Position numbers and translations under genes: made by a program. From the NCBI GenBank assembly GCA_030141605.1, contig JAQGDQ010002376.1, positions 290,422 through 354,421 on the forward strand: a DNA stretch of 64,000 nucleotides, written 5' to 3'. Below the pieces are notes generated by a model. That model was not told where the DNA came from, did not search any database, and was given only the letters and a program-made list of their open reading frames with translations. Source of the DNA: Tubiluchus corallicola (Eukaryota > Priapulida > Priapulimorpha > Priapulimorphida > Tubiluchidae). Shown here one piece after another: positions 13,725 through 27,000 of the stretch; positions within the stretch are counted from its first letter, which is position 1; the number at the start of each line of letters is the position of its first letter.

Positions 13725-14000
13725 CTCAGAAAACGTTTCGGCTAGCTGCTGCTGCCATCATCAGTGGTGGATTTACAAACATTCAATAGGCAGAGCTTAT
13801 TATGTACTAATTAAACTGTTAACAGGAGACAAATAGATGATGAATAATAGACCAGTAAAGAAATTGATACAGCAGCTTAAAGACTAATCATGTAATTAAT
13901 TACTAATAGACACACTAACAAACAGCTAAGTGTTTGAAAATGGAGTTAAAGGAATTGAACTGCTTTTAAATGTTAAGAAAAGGCTTATTAGGCTACTACC
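13725..14000. repeat. Dispersed repeat, copy 1 (Penelope/LINE-like 3' end)
   Basis: This stretch shares its layout and many words with 49795-50025: an AACGTTTCG block, a CTGCCATCATCAG or CTGTCATCATTAG block, TTACAAACAT, a RGAGCYTATTATG block, CTAATTAA, GTTAACAG, and a terminal AAGGCTTAT. The reverse complement of the first block (GATGATGGCAG then CGAAACGTT) is a motif often seen at the 3' end of Penelope-like and some LINE elements. That assignment is from memory of such elements and is tentative. Confidence 0.55.
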
Positions 14001-14018
14001 TGCCTATCGAGTGTAGGA

Positions 14019-15173
14019 TAGGAGTGAGCATCGAACGTTTGAATTTGACTCGAACGAGTTTTTTTAGGTCGAATTTGATTCAAACCTTCAATCATCAATT
14101 TGAATAATTCGTGACTTCAGCTACATATGTTCTTTATCATTTAAATGTTTGAGAAAGCATGCAATTAGCACAATTTAGCTGCGTTTTCTGTGCGAAATTT
14201 TTAACAATCTAATAGAGCGGTTTTACTGCAGAACAAAATACAGTTCTATGCACGATCTTTGTAAGACCACTTTTTACTAGTTCAAAAATCTTTTAAAGTG
14301 TATTTGAATTTAATTTGGATTTGAAATACTGAAATTTGGTTCAACTAGAATTCGAAAGTCACAAATTCGATTCGACACAAATTTGCTTTCTAGTTGAGAA
14401 TGCTCTAATGTTGGGGAGAGCATCAAATGTTCAAATTCGATTCGAACGAGTTTTTTTTAATTTGAATTCGATTCAAACCTAAAATTATAGATTTGAATAA
14501 TTGAGCACTTCAGCCATACACATTCTTTATCATTAAAACACTTGAAACATCATACAATTAGCACAATTTAGTAGTGATTCCTGTGCACATTTTTAATTAA
14601 TTTTACATTTTTTAATTAATTATTAGCGGTTTTATTGCAGAACAAAATTGAGTAATTTGCATGATCTTTGTAAGATCGCTGTTTACTGGTGGCTCGAAAA
14701 TCTTTCAAACACAATTCGAATTTGAAATGCTAAAGTTTCGGTTCGATTCGAAAGTCACAAATTCGATTCGAATTCGCTTTCTGGTAGGGGGTGAGCATCG
14801 AACATTCGAATCGAATTCGAACGCTCGAATTCGATTCGAACGAGTTTTTTAGTTCGAACTCGATTCGAATCCAAAACTATAGATTTTAATAATTCAGCAC
14901 TTCAATCACATTTCTTCCTGATCCTTAAAACGATTGAAACGTCATGCAATTAGCATAATTTAGCTGTGATTTCTGTGCACAACTTTAAACAAATTACTAG
15001 TCGTTTTATTGCAGAACAAAATCTAGTGATATGCATGCATAATTTTTGTAAGACTAATTTTTACTGGTGGTTCCGGAAACTTGTTCGAAAATCGTTCAAT
15101 CTCAATTCGAATTCGAAAGTCACAAATTCGGTTCGATTCGAATTCGCTTTCTGGTAGAGAATGCTCATCCCTA
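14019..15173. mobile_element. hAT-like nonautonomous TIR element built of three TTCGAA-rich repeats
   Basis: The left end reads TAGGAGTGAGCAT and the right end ATGCTCATCCCTA, an inverted match at 11 of 13 bases. This type of end is common in hAT nonautonomous elements. Inside are three diverged tandem units of about 380 bp, starting near 14022, 14412 and 14788. Each opens with GAGCATCGAA- or GAGCATCAAA-type sequence, has TTCGATTCGAA words at both ends, and a central block with CTTCAGC or CTTCAAT and TTTATTGCAGAACAAAAT. No clear 8-bp target duplication was seen. The small open frames across it (14661, 14966, 15067) are repeat translations, not genes. Confidence 0.68.
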
Positions 15174-15728
15174 CTTTCTGATAGAGATTGCTCACCTGTT
15201 GAGTGTTGACATGATCTTTAGTGTGGCGTGTGCACAATTCATTGTGTGTACAGATGCTTGACTAATAACAAAAACGATGCTGCAATTACATTCGCAATTA
15301 TAAGTATATTGGCAACGCTACTGTTGTGCGCCCTGGTGGTGAATCTGGTGATTTAGGCATGAACGTAAACGTAACGTTTTTGAATTTTTGTTAACAGTTT
15401 ATAAAAGTTAAATTACCGTTACCGTCGAAGGATAGAGGTTAAGCATAAGCAGCTTATGGACCTCTCCACTCTTCCTTGTTTACTTTATTAAAATAAAAAT
15501 TAACAAAATTTGTGGCCACACTGCGATCATGAAGTATAGCACAAGATTTCCTGAGTGTTGCCATTGTGGCAATCTGGGATCTTTATATTTTTCTGGATTG
15601 CATTTCTAGTGTCTATCAAGACGAATCTTAAACTGGGCAGGATTGGAGGCTTGAACTACAGCGTCAAGCAACATGTTCCACTCATTAATTACTCCCTTTG
15701 CAAATGTGAACCTCCTGTTATGAGTCGA

Positions 15729-16619
15729 GTGGAGCCAAGTAGACCAATTGGTCTACTAGGGCTGCCCAAGTAGGACACTAGAGACAGGTCGCGAATTGAG
15801 TCGTTAACTGTACTGACACCGTCCGTTGTGCTTGTTTATGTAATAATAATAATTAAAAACGTTAGTACACGTTGAATAATTTGTTATACATCTAATAAAA
15901 TAAAAGAATTTTATTCTGAGCTGGTAGAACGGACAATATTAAATTTGGTTTCGATATTAATGTTGTTGAAGTGAAAAAAACCACTTTTTTGCGAATTCAA
16001 CATTTGTTTAAGGTATATCATTTTTGATTTTGTCGCACTTCACAAACAGGTGATCCGTTTCACTACCTCTTGGGCAAATAATTGTTTTCTTATAAGTAAA
16101 CGTTCTAGCGATCTATGTGTCCTGCATGGGCTAGCGAGCCATGTAGGACAGTGCCCTACATGTTACAATATTACTGATAATATTAAAACTAATTATCCTT
16201 GCTTTTCTTAAATGTTAAAAATTACTTTTTTGTGTTGTGAAGGCTTAGCAGCATCTGTCTCATTTTTAAATTTGCAATTATTTCTGTAATAACTGTGTGC
16301 AGAATTTCTCTCTTCAAAGCATTAGATACTAGGTTTAATGTTATGATATATTAATGGAGTTAATCATAATGATGAAATTATTGTAAGAAATGCATTTGTA
16401 AATTGCCAAGGAATATCCGTTTCTAAAAGAAATTTTGTTTTATGCTTTATTATGTCATAACAATACTTATAAACAATGGTAATATAAACTGGAAACAAGA
16501 TTTGCCAGAGCAAGTTTCTCGACAAAAATCGCTAGTGTCCTACTTGGGCTGCCCATGTAGGACACTACTTTTAGCGCATCGGTTTTACCGGAAGTGGTCT
16601 ACTTGGCTCAGTGGTCCAC
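15729..16619. mobile_element. Foldback element with long imperfect inverted repeats
   Basis: The left arm at about 15729-15782 (GTGGAGCCAAGTAGACCA ... GCCCAAGTAGGACACTAG) reappears inverted at about 16532-16619 (CTAGTGTCCTACTTGGGC ... GGTCTACTTGGCTCAGTGG). An internal hairpin of the same words lies at about 16118-16150 (TGTCCTGCATGGGCT ... AGCCATGTAGGACA). The middle is AT-rich and noncoding. The words TGTCCTACTTGGG and CCCAAGTAGGACA are self-complementary over most of their length, so the element is a nest of hairpins. The family is not recognised. Confidence 0.6.
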
Positions 16620-17402
16620 TCGGCTCCCTACACCTCCTACTCCACCTTTGGGGAACTGTTCTCTGGATTTTGTAGGACTTGATGCCAAAAGTTTGAAAGT
16701 GCTTTTACTAGTCATGAATCAAATATGGTAGGCTATCTGGTGAGTGCTATAAATTCCCCCAGTGACGCTCAGAACAGTTCCCATTGACTGAAATGGATAC
16801 GCTTCAATGATTAGTAAGAGCATTTAGAGAAATTATGGAATTAAGAGAAAACGTGTTACAACTAAATGTAATGAGTGCGAAGGATGACACTCCTATGCGG
16901 AACTAGGAACGACCATATAATGATAGAAGAAAATAATCTGCTCTTGCACATTTAATAGGTTGTGCTGATATTGGAAAAGGTGAAGAGGAGCCAGTGAACC
17001 GCCGCCGCCCATAAATTGGCGCGTTTCCTGCATATTTATGGATTTTTGAAACTGCTTTCTAGCAACTAAAAATAAAATTGAGAATTTTGTTCTATGAAAT
17101 ATACTAATTCCTTGTTTAAAATATAGTTAATCCTTTGAAACATAATCTTTGTTTACATCCACTTACTAAAAACTGTTAGAGGGAAAGTCAACTGACTTCA
17201 TTGATAGCTGTTGTTATGGTATATGGGCTACTTGATGACCTACCTAATGATTGAAAGAGATAATAATCAACTCTAAGTACAAAGGTGGGAGATCTAAAGG
17301 AGAATTAACAGATTTTTAACCTCTGTTATTAGGAAATTATTTGAAAAAAATCTTTATGAAAAGTAACGTTGAAATATTAGAGAGTAACATTTGCAATTTA
17401 CC

Positions 17403-17417
17403 GGGGGGGGGGGGGGG
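17403..17417 (+). repeat. Homopolymer run of 15 G
   Basis: Fifteen consecutive G bases in an otherwise AT-rich interval upstream of PRPF3. Such runs are error-prone in sequencing, so the exact length is uncertain. Confidence 0.9.
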
Positions 17418-18050
17418 ACATAGAAACAGAGGTACATAAGAAACGGTTTCACATTCACAGTATTAGATTATAACAGTGGGATATTAAATCTAACATTGGA
17501 CTAGAGTATAATGGAGATGAAAACTGAATTGTATAATTTATTATGAGATGTAGGAAAATGTTTTTATCGGTTATCATTAAGGGATTGTGGTAATTAAGTG
17601 TTGACTCGTGTGATTCCTTTTTAATGTACAAATTAAATAGTGAAGCCAAGACCATTATTAATAAGCTTATTGGAAGCAACACTCCCAAGTGTAATTAAGT
17701 TGTAAGAAAACTTTTAAGAAGTTTTTGGTAGAACATTTTAAGAAGACCTTTTAATTAATGTCTTTTAATTCTGTAAGATTAAATAATTATATTCTTCTGG
17801 TTGCTTTCTGCTAGTAATTCTGACAAAATGTCTAGTGAAGTAATCACTCTTCAATTGATTTAGCCAAAATGTTTGAAGATTCTAAAATAAATTTGTGTGC
17901 ATTCTTTCAGATGTAATAAGACATGACACTCATGGATACTTATGTATAAAGTCCTGAGATTTATTGACTTATCCAGACAAAGGATTCTAGTTTCGGGAAT
18001 AAAGCTTTAGTGGTAGCTCATTTTATTTTTCCTCAAATACAGCTGTCATC

Positions 18051-21000
18051 ATGTCTCTGTCTAAGAGTGAGGTGGAAGCAGCACGACCAAAGATTGAAAA
18101 AGTTGTGTACAAGTTTTTAGGTTATAGTGAACCGCATTTAGAGTCGGCTTCCGTCAATTGCTATCAAAAACAGTATGAGAAGAAGAAAATGGTACGCAAG
18201 CTGGCTCGTTACCTGGATGAGAAGAAAGCAGAGAAATTGTCTGAAAAACTTTTGCGAGCTTTTAAGGATATTCAAGACCAAGCTTTTGATTTGGGAAAGG
18301 CAAGTAACAATATTTTAGTTCTTCATTTTTTTTCCAAATTGTGCTGTGTTGTTTAATATTTTAAAATTCTATGAAATTCATTTCTCTCTTGTGATTAGTT
18401 TGGAAATTAACTCATCCAACTAATCATGTTTTGCACCACTTGTTTTAAACCACATGTAATATACAGAAACTGCTGCTCGCCTTGACAATAACTAAATGGG
18501 GCATGAATTGTGTCAATGTTGATAATGTGTTAAGCACACTGAATTACATAAAAGATGATTTATTTTGCCTAAAGTGTTTTGAATATTGTTTGCTTATTAG
18601 AAAATTACCAACTTTTAATAATTGTATATTGATTAACAGCCATTTTCGTCAATTTTTTTCTCGAAAAAATTGTTTGATTTGTGATTGGGAAGAGTAAATT
18701 TTAGCAGGGTCTAACTCACTAATGTTAAAAATTAGTGATCTGTCAATTTTTTCTGCATGTATGGCCTGTACATGTACTGTGCATGTACTACCTGCAATTG
18801 TTTTTGAAATCTAAAACTACAACATTCGTTAACAAAGTTGTCTTCTTTTACAAAATCTTTGTGTTAAGATTCATTTTTGATTTTATCTTAATAGTGCACT
18901 GACATTTCAAAAAGCTAGTTTTCTTGCACTATAGTAAAACTAGCTAATTAGATAAGCTGATACATTAAGTAAAAATAAAGACCTTGGGTAAATAATTCAG
19001 ACGTGAATGTTGGAGACAGTTCTTTTTCTGTGATGATGGCGTACTTACTGCACATATGAAGTTTTATTTGCTTATTTTCATTCAGGTGAAACAAGAGTCA
19101 ACTGACGAAGAAAAAGCCAGCAAACGACGACGATTTGATGATGAGGATGATCGTAGGAAAGACAGAAAAGAAGACGGCAAACGAGATAGAGATTCAAGTA
19201 GCAGGAAGAGGTTTTTGTGAAAAATAGCTATTCATATTTGCAGACTTCGTCGTGTCTCTTAGTTTTAATAGCTGAATGGTCGCTGTTCGTGGTTAGAGCT
19301 TTAAGTTAAGCGAACCAAGCTTGGTTAGTAAGGAGATGGGTGTTTGTCCGGAGAATTGTTTACGAGTGGTCCTGCCACTACGAGCTACTTTAAGTAGACG
19401 TTGCTATTGAGCATTGAATGTTGTCTTGGAGAGTGAGTACTTTTGATAATTTCAGTAATGCTTTAAGGTCTATGTAATTTGCTTTTGCAGGTACAGTGAA
19501 GAAATTAATGGCAGCCGGGAGGAGGCAAAACGACCAAAAAGAGACGACAAGAAGGAGAAACCAAAAACTAAACCAGTGTGCAAAATTAATATTCATTATT
19601 TCAAAATTAACAATCAATTTATGGATGCTGTCTCTTTGCTAAGTAGTCATTAAAAATAATAGCAAAATACTATTACCTGACATAGGCAGCTACTGAACAA
19701 TTAACCAGATGCCTTTATAGCGCATGAATGTGCTTAGCAATATTTAATAGTTAAGTATATATTGGCATATATACTTGCCTTTTGGTAAGAAGTTCATAGA
19801 TGGATGAGAAACTTGGAGAATAATTGTTATTACGTAATTTTTAAACATGGTCGTGTTTCTTTAGTATGTTCTGAACTGTTTTTTTTCCATACACATACTA
19901 TAATAGTAATTGAGACTGAGAATGTTAATATAAATAATTCTCTAAAAATTTGAAAATCATGCTTTGACCCTGCCAGTTTTGGTTGTCAGCAACTCATTCC
20001 TGGGTTCCTTTGCAATTTTAAGTAGGTATGTCGAAGAACAGAAGTGTAGTTTCAAAGCAAATTTAATTTGTATAGCAATTACTGCTATGCAATTCTTGTA
20101 ATAAATTATGTCCTGAAAAAATTAGTGGCGTCAAATCGACAGTTGTCAAGGGAGCAGCATTATCTTATGCGTGGAAATCAGACACCATGGAAGCATACAG
20201 TATTAACTGATTAAGTATATTTTTAAAATTCAAGTAAGTCTATTTCAGTCTTGCAGAACATTTGCGTAATAATAGTACAATGTATATTGTGTGGGCCTAG
20301 TTTTGCACAACATAGGCCCACATTTTAAAAAGTTGTGGCGTCCTTGACTCCTCTGACAGTAGCACAGAAGAACCACTGCTGAATAATCTGTAAAAACTGT
20401 CCCACTAATTTGTTTACTCAATTGATTTGTTGCTGCAAGTCTAGCCAAGCAAATTATTGATTAAAGTCCTAGATATCTTGATGTTGCTACTTTGCTCGCA
20501 TTTATGTTACAGACCTGTTACTGTTAGCATTTAATGGCTCACTGGAACTGATTTGACACGTTGCAATATACCGATTTATTTCGAGATATTATTGAATGAA
20601 TGGGAAACTTGTTCTGTAATCAAGTACATGTATCTTAAAAAATCTGAAAATTCATTTTCTGGGTGATACTTTATTTATTCAACAATTTCCTACATGCACA
20701 TATGCACATAATTTCCAAATGGATAATCAAATTTTCTATTGTGATTAATCGTTGAACAGAGTTAGTAATTGTCGTTTGGTTTGATTATGGTAGGAAACGC
20801 AGGAAGATGGTCCTATTCCTGGTCCAGATCCGAATAAACCGAGTCCAGGGATGCTTACAGCAATACAAATTCAGGATATGATGGCAAATGCACAGAGAAT
20901 GATAGAAGAACGAAAGAAACAGTTAAATTTAATAGTAAGTAAGCCTTTAATTCTTTAAAGTATTATATCAAATAAACTTATTTAAAGTCATGAATTATCA

Positions 21001-24000
21001 AATTATGAGGAAAAGAATTCACAAGTTTTTCTTGCACATTCGAGTTCTACTCAAAGTTAGATCACCAATAATTTCTCTGCCGTGATTTTTCTACTTTTTC
21101 CTTGAACAGTTTTTTTTTGTTATGATAAAGCTGGTTGGAACGGCTTTTGTACTTGTCTTGCTGATGTGTATCTTCTTACTTGGTTCATCTTAACCTACAT
21201 ATGCTGTCTTGAATAAGTTCAAGTTAATTGTTCAAATTATCTAACCTTAGCACTTTACTTTGAATTACACGACCTCGCTTGGACCAATGTTTAGTATTTT
21301 CTAGTTAGTATTTTTGTAATAACTATGCATTACTAGCAACCCGTTACATTTAATAGGTGATACATAGTTTTTAGAAGCAAATTTTTGCATAGAGAATTTG
21401 CATACATAAAAAGTAATCCAGAAAAATGTGTAAGAAATTTATTTTCAATGTAATCTTTTTATTGTATGATATTTTACATGTGCATTTTTGTACATGCGGG
21501 TTTAAACCGTTTTCAACAGCTCTGTTATTTAACTGTTTGCAGCCAGTCCAGCCGGGAGTGCAGAACAATGCTCTTGAAGACAAGGCTAAAAGAGCTGCTG
21601 AAATACAAGCAAGGATACAGGTGTGAGCTGCTAATTAACATTCTGCATTAGTCATTCCTTTTTGTTATGTCTTAAACTAACCTGGCACATACTGGTGCAA
21701 TAATAGAGCAGTTTTCAGTAAAAACAGTGTGAATGCTAGAAAGCGTGCGGTAAAGCATTTTTACTTGTCGGTGACATGTAGAACTTTTACACTATCACGT
21801 TTACAAGAGCGACGACAAATTTATTCCCACACTTAATCTTGCTTGGAAACCTTTTTTTAAGTCTTAAATGAAATAGTGTTAAGTACTACACATGTTGTTG
21901 TCTGTTATTTTTTTTATCAAAAATTTTGCACCTCTACTGAGACTAGAACCCAAGACCTTCTCCTTTTTGGGCTATTACACCACAGAGGCACTCTCACGGC
22001 CTGACTTTTCAGACTTCAAATTTACTCTACAAGCCGCTAGAGGCGATTCACGGGAGAATCGTAGTTTATGCTCTATCAAGACTTTGTGATGTCAATCCAA
22101 TAAATTCATGAGTGGTACTGAACTACATTGACATTGAAAAATCTAGCACCTCCATTGGTATTAGAATCAGAGACCTTCTGTTTTCCCAGCAGCTAACTAG
22201 AAGCTTACATGAGATATCAGAGTGATTTTCATAACCCAAAAGAGCATAACTTAGCTTACCATTTGAGATTTCTTGCAGCATGCGATTTAGTTATACAGTA
22301 GGAGCCATTTACTAGACTCACAGTTAATAGAATCAGTCGCTTAATTGACACAAAAATGTCTAGTACGGGCCGCTTCCACTCAAATGTACATAAAAACAGT
22401 CGGCAAGTAACTCATATAGCTCCGCTTAACTGGCTCAATATTTTTGCTTTACGTACTTAAAATAAGATACTTGCATGTGACCAAAGAGCTTTTACTACTT
22501 TTAATGCCACTTATTGTGGTATAAAAGTAGCAACTGTTCCTTATTTTTGTGTACTATGATGCACTTAGAAGTACGTGTAAAGTACGTTTATCATGTGTTG
22601 AAATGCTAGTGTAACAGTTTTGCTTTGAACCTGTCACCCATTCGTCTGCTGCATTTAACCTCCTTGTCCAAGAATTTGTGGAACGTAAACTTTTAATCAC
22701 ATGTCTAGTGGTTTCCCTTTGAAGTTCTTGCTGCTTTTCATGAAATCTTAATTAGTTAACTGTTGCTGTTATGTCACCGATGTATTCTTTGCGACTTTTT
22801 AAGCGTAAACGTCATAGATCAGCTAAGAGCATAGAGTTAATTTTGAAAAATGGAGCATAAAATTTAAAGCTCTCTCAGCCTTTGCAGCGCATTCTAAGCT
22901 GAGGAGTGATGGCTTGTATTTCTATACTAACAATACTATAGCTATCGGACAATAGACTCAGTCGTTTAATTGGCACAGAACTCTTCCATCCCAAAGTGAG
23001 TCTATTAAGCGGCTCTTACTGTATAAACCAATTGTGATTCTATCTAGTACAATAAAAATTGGGGCACTGTTAGGGAAATCCATTGATACTGTCAAATTAA
23101 TTTGATGCTATTTTTTACTCGTATTTTGTTAACCGTATTTTAGGCACATCTTACAGCAAAGCCAAATCTCTTAGTAACACTCTCAGGTGCCGAAGCAGCG
23201 AAAGCCGTTCTGGATCCGTCAAAAGGACCAACACCACTGATTCTTGATGATGAAGGTCGCACAGTGGATTCTTCGGGCAAAGCTATACATGTATGTTTGC
23301 ATTATTTTATTCATGTTTTGTCTTAGGAAGTCAGATAAAATTGTCTCTTACAGTTTACTTGTAATGCTTGCTCCTTCTCCCTCCCTTTCTCTCACAAGAT
23401 GGTCTCTCTGTCTCCTCCCTTTTGAATTTTTTTTGGCTCCCTTGCTGATTATATTTTACTTATGCAATATTGCTCATTTCAAAAAACTTGAATGGTGAAT
23501 GAGCCTAAAAATGTTAAACTTGTAAATTCAGTGTTTCTTATCTTTTTTGTATGCGGATTTCTAAACCTATATAAACATTTTTGGGTAAAATTGCGAAATT
23601 TTCAAGTTTAACTTACCAGATGTATTATTTGTTTGCATTATATTTAATGCAGCGTCTTTTGTCCTAAAATTACAACTGTTAATAGCAGCTGCTTTAATGC
23701 AGGTACAGCAATATTCGAGTTATTTCTCAAAAAACTATAATACAATATTTTAATATATTATAATATACGGTGTTTCAAACTTAATATCCAAATACCAAAA
23801 AAGTCTAGTGACTGTTAACCCCGTTATAACTAACATTTTTGCGAGTACAAGATTATCAAACAATATGAAAGTGAATTGAGGTTGTAGTGACAGGTTTTTT
23901 TCCTTTTTACAGATACCTCAGTATACTCCAACCCTGAAAGCAAACATTCGCGCGAAACGAAGGGAAGAATTTAAAATGGTCCTCCAGGAGAAGCTTCCAG

Positions 24001-27000
24001 AAGAGCTTTCAGAAGCTAGTAAATTCTTTGATCCGCGCATGCCAGCGAAGATGTCGCAAAGAACTAGAAGGAAGTTCCACTTTGTCGAACACGGTCGATA
24101 TGTACAGATGGAACAACGACTCAAGACAAAAGCGCAGTTGGAAAAGTTACAGAAGGAAATTGCACAGGTACAAAGTACAGTTTTACCTAGTGGATTGTAC
24201 ACCTGTTACTTTTCAATTTTCAATTCCTGCTAAATCTGTAGAATAACTACGAAATCTTAACTAATATAACTGGGAGTTGACAAGCTCTGAAGTTTTTTGC
24301 ATTTGTTTTACATTTCCACTTCATTGGAAGTATATTTAAAAAGAACCAGATGTTTTGCTGCTATGAACAGATTGTAACTTAGCATTCTTTAGTTATTGAC
24401 TTGGTTTTTGGAAATTTTAACCTTCCACCGCATTTGAACAAGAAATTATGGATTTTAAGGTTCATTTTTAGTTCATTATTTAGCCGAAAGAACTTAGCCG
24501 ACAGAATAAAACTTTAATAGGTAACAGGGGTCATAATTTCAAGCTTATTGATGATGGCATCATCAGTAAAAAGCCCAAGATCCTGTCATTTCAAAATACA
24601 TTGTAAAGTATTATGTACCTAGCCTAGAGAAAACATTTCTGGATGATTGATAGGGCTCCAGTTCTGACATCATAATTCTACTGAATGGCACAAAATGGCT
24701 ACATTTGGAAAAAGCTAACTTAAAGATTTATCCCATTAAAATAGATATTGCAACAGGTGTTAAGTTTATGGTATACAGCCTATTTGTACTTTTTTAGCAA
24801 ATTGATTTTTGTGCTATCTGCTGCACGGTGTAAAGAATAGTTCATAATGTTGCTCATAAAACTCACTGTACAGGTTGCCAAGAAGACTGGAATCCAATCT
24901 GCTACGGTCTTGACGAAGATTGCCCCGAAGAAAGAGCTGCTAGCTGATGAGATTCCAGACGTAGAATGGTGGGACGCTGTGATACTCCAGAATGAGGCTT
25001 ACGAAAGCTTGGATAAGAGGCTGGAGGGTCAGGATGAATTTGAAGGCATTACGAATCTCGTTGAGCACCCAATTCAGATGAAACCTCCCACAGCTGAGGA
25101 AATGGTAATGCATATATTTTTTTCTGTTTCTGCTTTATTAAAAATTTGTGTGATTTTTTCGCATTTATTTATTTATTGAATACAAGATAGTCGGTTAAAT
25201 GTTTGATTATTTATCAGATAATCAATAAACTTTGTACCATTACGGCTACAAAACTTACAACTTGTACAGATCGTTTGCAGGTACAGTATACCCAGTACAG
25301 TACATATTTTTAGTAATTGAGTGAAATTTGTGTCTCTGTCACAAATGTAGTTATTAATTTTATACTACAAACGCTTTTTTTGTATATCCTGAAAACGTTC
25401 AGATAATACAGTCAAACCTAGTTATACTGCCGCCCGCCCCCCATTATAACACCAGCCTTGCCATAATGCCAACTACAGTAGTCGCCGCTTAATTGACTCA
25501 CTTTTGGACCGACATGTTTTGACCCAATTAACCGATTGAACCTATTTACCGATGGGTGTAGTATTACTGCTATAGAAGTATGAGTCATCAGCTATGCACT
25601 GCAAAAGCTTTTAATCAATTTTAGAAACGAAGTAACGCCTAAATTCCTTTGTGCAGTTAAAAATTAGAAAAAATATTTTAAAATATTAATTTATATAAGT
25701 GAATTAACAATAAATTAAAAACTATACTTTTCTAAATCACACAAGTCTGAATTGGGCATGACTAAAACAGTTCCGAATCGTCTGCTCACTTGCATTGCTA
25801 CATGACATAGCCAGTAAATGTACCGTACCTGCATATTTGACTATTAACTCATTAAGCCTGAAAGCGTGATTTGCAACTAGAGCATCAAAAGAAAACCGCT
25901 AAGCAAGTGATTAAATGTTTAGCTTCCAGAAATTCTTTGGGTAACGAGGTTAATTGCAGCGGGCGAGCGGGTAACAGATTCAAAGCAAAACCACTACGCT
26001 AAGTGTATTAGAGGCATGATAAACGTACATGTTTCCAAACAAAAGGGAAGTAAAGATGACATAAAAGTAGGAAAGGCTGTTTGGGGACATACATGTGTCT
26101 TATTTTAAGTACGTGAAGGAAAAATAGTGAGTCAATTAAGCGAAGTTATTTAAGTCAATTACCGATAGTTTTTATGCATATTTGAATAGAAGCAGCCGGT
26201 TCCAGGTATTTTTGAGTCAATTAAGCGACTGAGTCTATTAAGCGGCAACTACTGTATTGCCCTGTCCCACTTTCCATAATATATTAAATATAAGGAATAC
26301 CGCCAACCTCGCCTACCGCCATATCTGCTGTGCCAAAAGTCTGTTTTACATAATAAATTTATTCTGTTATGACTCCAGCCAAGATAAAGCACAGGGATTT
26401 TACGGCTGTAAAAGCTATTTGACTCAAGGTAAAGTTATATGCGACAGCTATATATAGTATTAATTATCTAGTAATGTTACGTTGGGAGCTTGGATGGGCT
26501 GCGTGGCTGCATATTCCTCTTATCAGGAGACAGCAGTATTTCACAAGACTCTACTCCACATTGTGTTACCTAAAAGTTTTGCATCACACGGCCCTAGGAC
26601 TATTACCTGCATTAATTTTGTTGATGCACAGTACAAATGTGTACTGAATAGCAAAAATGTACAGTATTATACATGTATTATTGTAGCGTAATAATAATTT
26701 ACTATTTATGACATATTAAAGTTAACTAGGAAACAAAATAGAGGTTACAGACTAGAACGGCTTTGATATTTAATGAACCTCAGCTTACCGCCAACACCAC
26801 TATAGCGCCATATTTAGTGGTGTCCCAGACCTGGCGTTATAACGAGGTTTGACTGTAATTAGTAAAAGGAGAACTGCACTTGATCTAATGTTATAGTTGT
26901 TGTTATCATAATTAGGGATATTTGTTTCGTCTTACAAGAAATTAATAAGCAAAAGGAGAGAATCATTAATATTAAATTCTATCATGAAGAGAAGTGGTAG

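Noticed and set aside
14661-15261. Overlapping small ORFs with FDSKVTNSIRIRF-like repeats
   Set aside because: They are translations of the TTCGAATTCGAA repeat units and recur with each unit.
26257-26691. Two plus-strand ORFs of 66 and 69 codons in PRPF3 intron 8
   Set aside because: They lie inside the outer TA-flanked TIR element and resemble no transposase or Prp3 sequence.
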